Below are positions 61,351 through 64,000 of a stretch of DNA of 64,000 nt, piece after piece. Both the position numbers and the translations under genes were made by a program. The notes below the pieces were generated by a model. It was not told the origin of the DNA, ran no database searches, and saw only the letters and a list, made by a program, of their open reading frames with translations. The stretch comes from Superficieibacter sp. HKU1 (GTDB taxonomy: Bacteria > Pseudomonadota > Gammaproteobacteria > Enterobacterales > Enterobacteriaceae): positions 2,666,001-2,730,000 of the forward strand of contig NZ_CP119754.1 in assembly GCF_029319185.1 (NCBI RefSeq), read 5' to 3'. Position 1 is the first letter of the stretch. Each line of letters starts with the position of its first letter.

Positions 61351-62331
61351 TCAGACGGTACGTTTCGCTTTTTGTTTGTAGCGGTCAAAGATCACCGCCG
61401 CCAGCAGGATCAGACCCCGCACCACATATTGCGAGAACGGCGAAATGTTAAGCAGGTTCATGGCATTCTCCACGGTGCCGAGAATTAAGATCCCCGCCAC
61501 CACGTAAGAAATCTTACCAATTCCCCCTTTCAGCGAGACGCCGCCAAGCACGCAGGCAGAAATAACGATCAGCTCATAGCCGATAGACGTCATCGGCTGG
61601 CCGCTGGTCATGCGTGAGGCGAGAATAATACCCGCCGCCGCCGACACCAGCCCGGAGAGGACAAAAATAATTATTTTCGTCCGCACCACCGGCACCCCGG
61701 CCAGGCGCGCCGCTTCTTCATTACCACCGATGGCCAGCGTATTACGGCCAAAGGTGGTTTTGTTGAGCAGCAAACCGAAAATAATCAGGCAGCCTACCGT
61801 TAACCAGATAGGTGCGGGCAGTCCCAGCCAGTTCGCATAACCGAGCGCAAAGAAGCGCTCGTCTTCAATCCCCACCGCTTTCCCGTCAGAAATAATGTAC
61901 GCCAGGCCACGCACAATCTGCATCGTGGCCAGGGTGGTGATCAGGGCGTTAATCTTCAGTCTGGCAATGACAAAACCGTTCACCAGGCCGCATACGACAC
62001 CGAGCATCAACCCGGCAAATACGCCGAGCCACAGGCTTTCGGTCTGGTTAATCACTACCGCCGTGGTGACGCCCGCGCAGGCGATGACCGACGCGACGGA
62101 GAGGTCAAAGTCGCCGGAGGCCAGGCAAAACAGCATCCCGCAGGCCACCATCCCGGACATCGAGATAGCCAGCCCCAGCCCTTTCATGTTGATAAACGAA
62201 GCAAAGTTCGGCACAAAAATCGCGCAGGCCAGAAAGACCACGGCGAAAACGACCAGCATGCCGTACTGATCCCAGATCCGCCCGATGCTCATTGACGACT
62301 TCGACGCGCCCGTTGTGGTTACAGATGACAT
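61351..62331 (-). CDS. araH: L-arabinose ABC transporter permease
   Basis: AraH is the membrane subunit of the high-affinity arabinose importer. From the ATG at 62329-62331 (MSSVTTTGASKSS), behind AAGGAG, it has 326 residues with about ten membrane helices. The family motif region GMLFCLASGDFDLSVASVIACAG and IGGNEEAARLAGVPV are present. A TTG two codons upstream is rejected. It lies 13 bp after araG. Confidence 0.96.
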   Translation of the reverse strand: MSSVTTTGASKSSMSIGRIWDQYGMLVVFAVVFLACAIFVPNFASFINMKGLGLAISMSGMVACGMLFCLASGDFDLSVASVIACAGVTTAVVINQTESLWLGVFAGLMLGVVCGLVNGFVIARLKINALITTLATMQIVRGLAYIISDGKAVGIEDERFFALGYANWLGLPAPIWLTVGCLIIFGLLLNKTTFGRNTLAIGGNEEAARLAGVPVVRTKIIIFVLSGLVSAAAGIILASRMTSGQPMTSIGYELIVISACVLGGVSLKGGIGKISYVVAGILILGTVENAMNLLNISPFSQYVVRGLILLAAVIFDRYKQKAKRTV

Positions 62332-62344
62332 TTTCAACTCCTTC

Positions 62345-63859
62345 TCAGGCTACCGCCTGGCTGACTTTAGGCATCGCAAGGCTGAGCGCCTGCTGTTCTT
62401 TGGCGTCGTGATGCAGAAGTTCACCGGCCACCTCTCCTTCGCGCATTACCACGATGCGATCGGCAACGCCCAGCACCTCCGGCAGGTCGCTTGAAGCAAA
62501 GAGGACGGCGACGCCGGACGCGGCAAGCGCATAGATCACGTTATAAATTTCATGCTTCGCCCCCACGTCGATACCGCGTGTCGGCTCGTCGAGCAAAATG
62601 ACTTTCATGTCTTCGGACAGCCAGCGCCCGAGGATCGCCTTCTGCTGGTTTCCTCCGGACAGGTTCATGATCAGCTGTTCCGCGCCCGGCGTTTTGATAT
62701 TCAGCGACTGGATATGGTGCGCAGCGTTACGCGCTTCCCACGTATTGTTAATGACGCAGCCGGCGCGAATGTGTTTACGACGTGCGCTGATATTGATGTT
62801 GTCCTTTACCGAATGGACCGGAATGATGCCCTCGGCTTTACGATCTTCCGGACAGAGCATTATCCCGGCGCGAATGGCCTGGGACGGTTTCTCAATAGAT
62901 ATTGGCTGGCCGTCGATATAGACCTGCCCGCCAGTGATGCGCGTGCCGCCAAACAATCCTTTCATCAGCTCGCTGCGCCCGGCGCCCACCAGCCCGAACA
63001 GGCCGACGATTTCACCGCTGCGCACCGACAGACTGATCGGCATGCGCACGCCGGGTGCCTTAACGTTTTCCAGCCGCAGCCGCTCCGCGCCATAGTCGCG
63101 TGGCTGCCAGCCGTAGATATCGCCCAAATTGCGCCCCACCATCGCCTGCACCAGCGCGTCGTGATTGACCTTCTGCATGTCGGTAAAGGTACAAACGTAG
63201 CGACCGTCTTTAAACACGGTAATGGCATCGCTGAGGGCAAAGATTTCTTCCATCCGGTGCGATACATAAATGATGACCCGTCCTTCCTTGCGCAGCTCGC
63301 GGATCACCCGGAACAAATTGTCGATTTCTCGTGCGGAGAGGGAGCTGGTCGGTTCGTCGAAGGCAATTACTTTGGCATTGCGCGCCAGCGCTTTGGCAAT
63401 TTCCACCATTTGCCACTGACCTATCGACAGGTACTTCAGCGGCGTTTGCGGGTCGATATCCAGACCCAGATGTTCCAGTTGTAATCGCGCTTCATAATTA
63501 AGCAGTGAGCGATTAACGATCCCGCCTTTGTGCGGGAGCTGCCCGAGGTAGATGTTTTCCGCCACGGTCATTTCCGGAATCAGATGCAGTTCCTGGTAAA
63601 TAATAGCGACACCCGCATTCAGCGCGGCGGTAGTGTCGCTAAAAGCGACCTCTTTCCCCTGCAGCGCCAGCGTGCCGCTGGTCGGGGCATAATTGCCGCT
63701 GAGAATTTTCAGCAAGGTGGATTTCCCGGCACCGTTCTCACCCATCAGGGCGTGGATCTGCCCGGCATAGCAATCAAAGCTGATGTCGGAGAGCGCCTTT
63801 ACACCGGGAAAGGTTTTGCTGATACCGCGAAATGAGAGATAAGGGGTAGACTGCTGCAT
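62345..63859 (-). CDS. araG: L-arabinose ABC transporter ATPase
   Basis: AraG is the double-domain ATPase of the importer. The ATG at 63857-63859 (MQQSTPYLSFRGI) gives 504 residues, as in E. coli. The first domain has Walker A GENGAGKST, signature LSIGQWQMVEIA and Walker B VIAFDEPTSSLS. The second has a degenerate Walker A (GLVGAGRSEL), signature LSGGNQQKA and LLDEPTRGIDVGAKHE, as usual in sugar importers of this class. Confidence 0.97.
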   Translation of the reverse strand: MQQSTPYLSFRGISKTFPGVKALSDISFDCYAGQIHALMGENGAGKSTLLKILSGNYAPTSGTLALQGKEVAFSDTTAALNAGVAIIYQELHLIPEMTVAENIYLGQLPHKGGIVNRSLLNYEARLQLEHLGLDIDPQTPLKYLSIGQWQMVEIAKALARNAKVIAFDEPTSSLSAREIDNLFRVIRELRKEGRVIIYVSHRMEEIFALSDAITVFKDGRYVCTFTDMQKVNHDALVQAMVGRNLGDIYGWQPRDYGAERLRLENVKAPGVRMPISLSVRSGEIVGLFGLVGAGRSELMKGLFGGTRITGGQVYIDGQPISIEKPSQAIRAGIMLCPEDRKAEGIIPVHSVKDNINISARRKHIRAGCVINNTWEARNAAHHIQSLNIKTPGAEQLIMNLSGGNQQKAILGRWLSEDMKVILLDEPTRGIDVGAKHEIYNVIYALAASGVAVLFASSDLPEVLGVADRIVVMREGEVAGELLHHDAKEQQALSLAMPKVSQAVA

Positions 63860-63892
63860 AACGACTCCGCCATTCATAGTGGTACGTAAACG

Positions 63893-63913
63893 GCCCCTCG
63901 CTAAACGAGGGGC
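63893..63913 (-). other. intercistronic hairpin between araF and araG
   Basis: GCCCCTCG (63893-63900) pairs with CGAGGGGC (63906-63913) around a 5-base loop, with no T-run after it. It may protect the 3' end of araF mRNA and so raise binding-protein output over AraG and AraH. Confidence 0.65.
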
Positions 63914-63937
63914 TGATTCATGGTTGACTGAAATCGA

Positions 63938-64000
63938 TTAAAGACCTTTCTTCGCCAGCTCTGCTTTGAAGTTATCGCGGGTGATCAGCACGACGTCGGT
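63938..64000 (-). CDS. araF: L-arabinose-binding periplasmic protein, C-terminal end only
   Basis: The last 20 codons and TAA stop of the binding protein gene are in the window (TDVVLITRDNFKAELAKKGL), matching the C-terminus of AraF. The rest lies beyond position 64000. It is the first gene of araFGH. Confidence 0.9.
   Translation of the reverse strand, partial: TDVVLITRDNFKAELAKKGL

Noticed and set aside
62552..63484. 310-codon open frame opposite araG
   Set aside because: Shadow of a certain gene with no recognisable features.

Overview
The window is chromosomal DNA of an Enterobacteriaceae bacterium close to Escherichia, Citrobacter and Enterobacter. Most proteins can be aligned from memory, end to end, with E. 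coli K-12 proteins, and gene order largely follows the E. coli segment from ptrB to araF. A tap receptor next to tar argues against Salmonella enterica. Neither torYZ (beside cutC in E. coli) nor any rRNA, tRNA, IS element or CRISPR array was seen.

Layout. 1-3176: ptrB (its 3' end lies outside the window), yebE, yebF and SOS-controlled yebG. 3317-11512: central metabolism, with purT (PurR box), the Entner-Doudoroff genes eda and edd, zwf, the regulator hexR and pykA. 11592-16578: envelope and zinc genes lpxM, mepM and znuA, divergent from znuCB across a Zur box. 16663-21355: Holliday-junction genes ruvB, ruvA and ruvC, plus yebC. Between ruvA and ruvC lie an unknown membrane protein and a yebB copy broken by one amber codon. 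21382-31464: nudB, aspS, yecD, yecE, yecN, cmoA, cmoB, cutC, a yjdF-type gene, yecM and argS. 31507-36129 is accessory: an AT-rich three-gene operon of unknown function, followed by a rhamnogalacturonide hydrolase and transporter pair. 36391-57728: flagellar and chemotaxis genes (flhE, flhA, flhB, cheZ, cheY, cheB, cheR, tap, tar, cheW, cheA, motB, motA, flhC, flhD). This block is interrupted between cheW and tar by a five-gene archaic chaperone-usher fimbrial operon whose usher also carries one in-frame amber codon. 58513-64000: uspC, otsA, otsB, araH, araG and the last 20 codons of araF.

How it works together. The metabolic block links oxidation of glucose 6-phosphate, the KDPG route and pyruvate kinase, with HexR and GntR sites at the expected places. 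The motility block runs from the master regulator flhDC (with CRP and RcsAB sites) through motor and signalling genes to export genes. The accessory segments suggest use of plant cell-wall oligosaccharides and surface attachment. The two amber codons and the AT-rich operon deserve most follow-up. Protein assignments rest on remembered family sequences and visible motifs. No database search was run.
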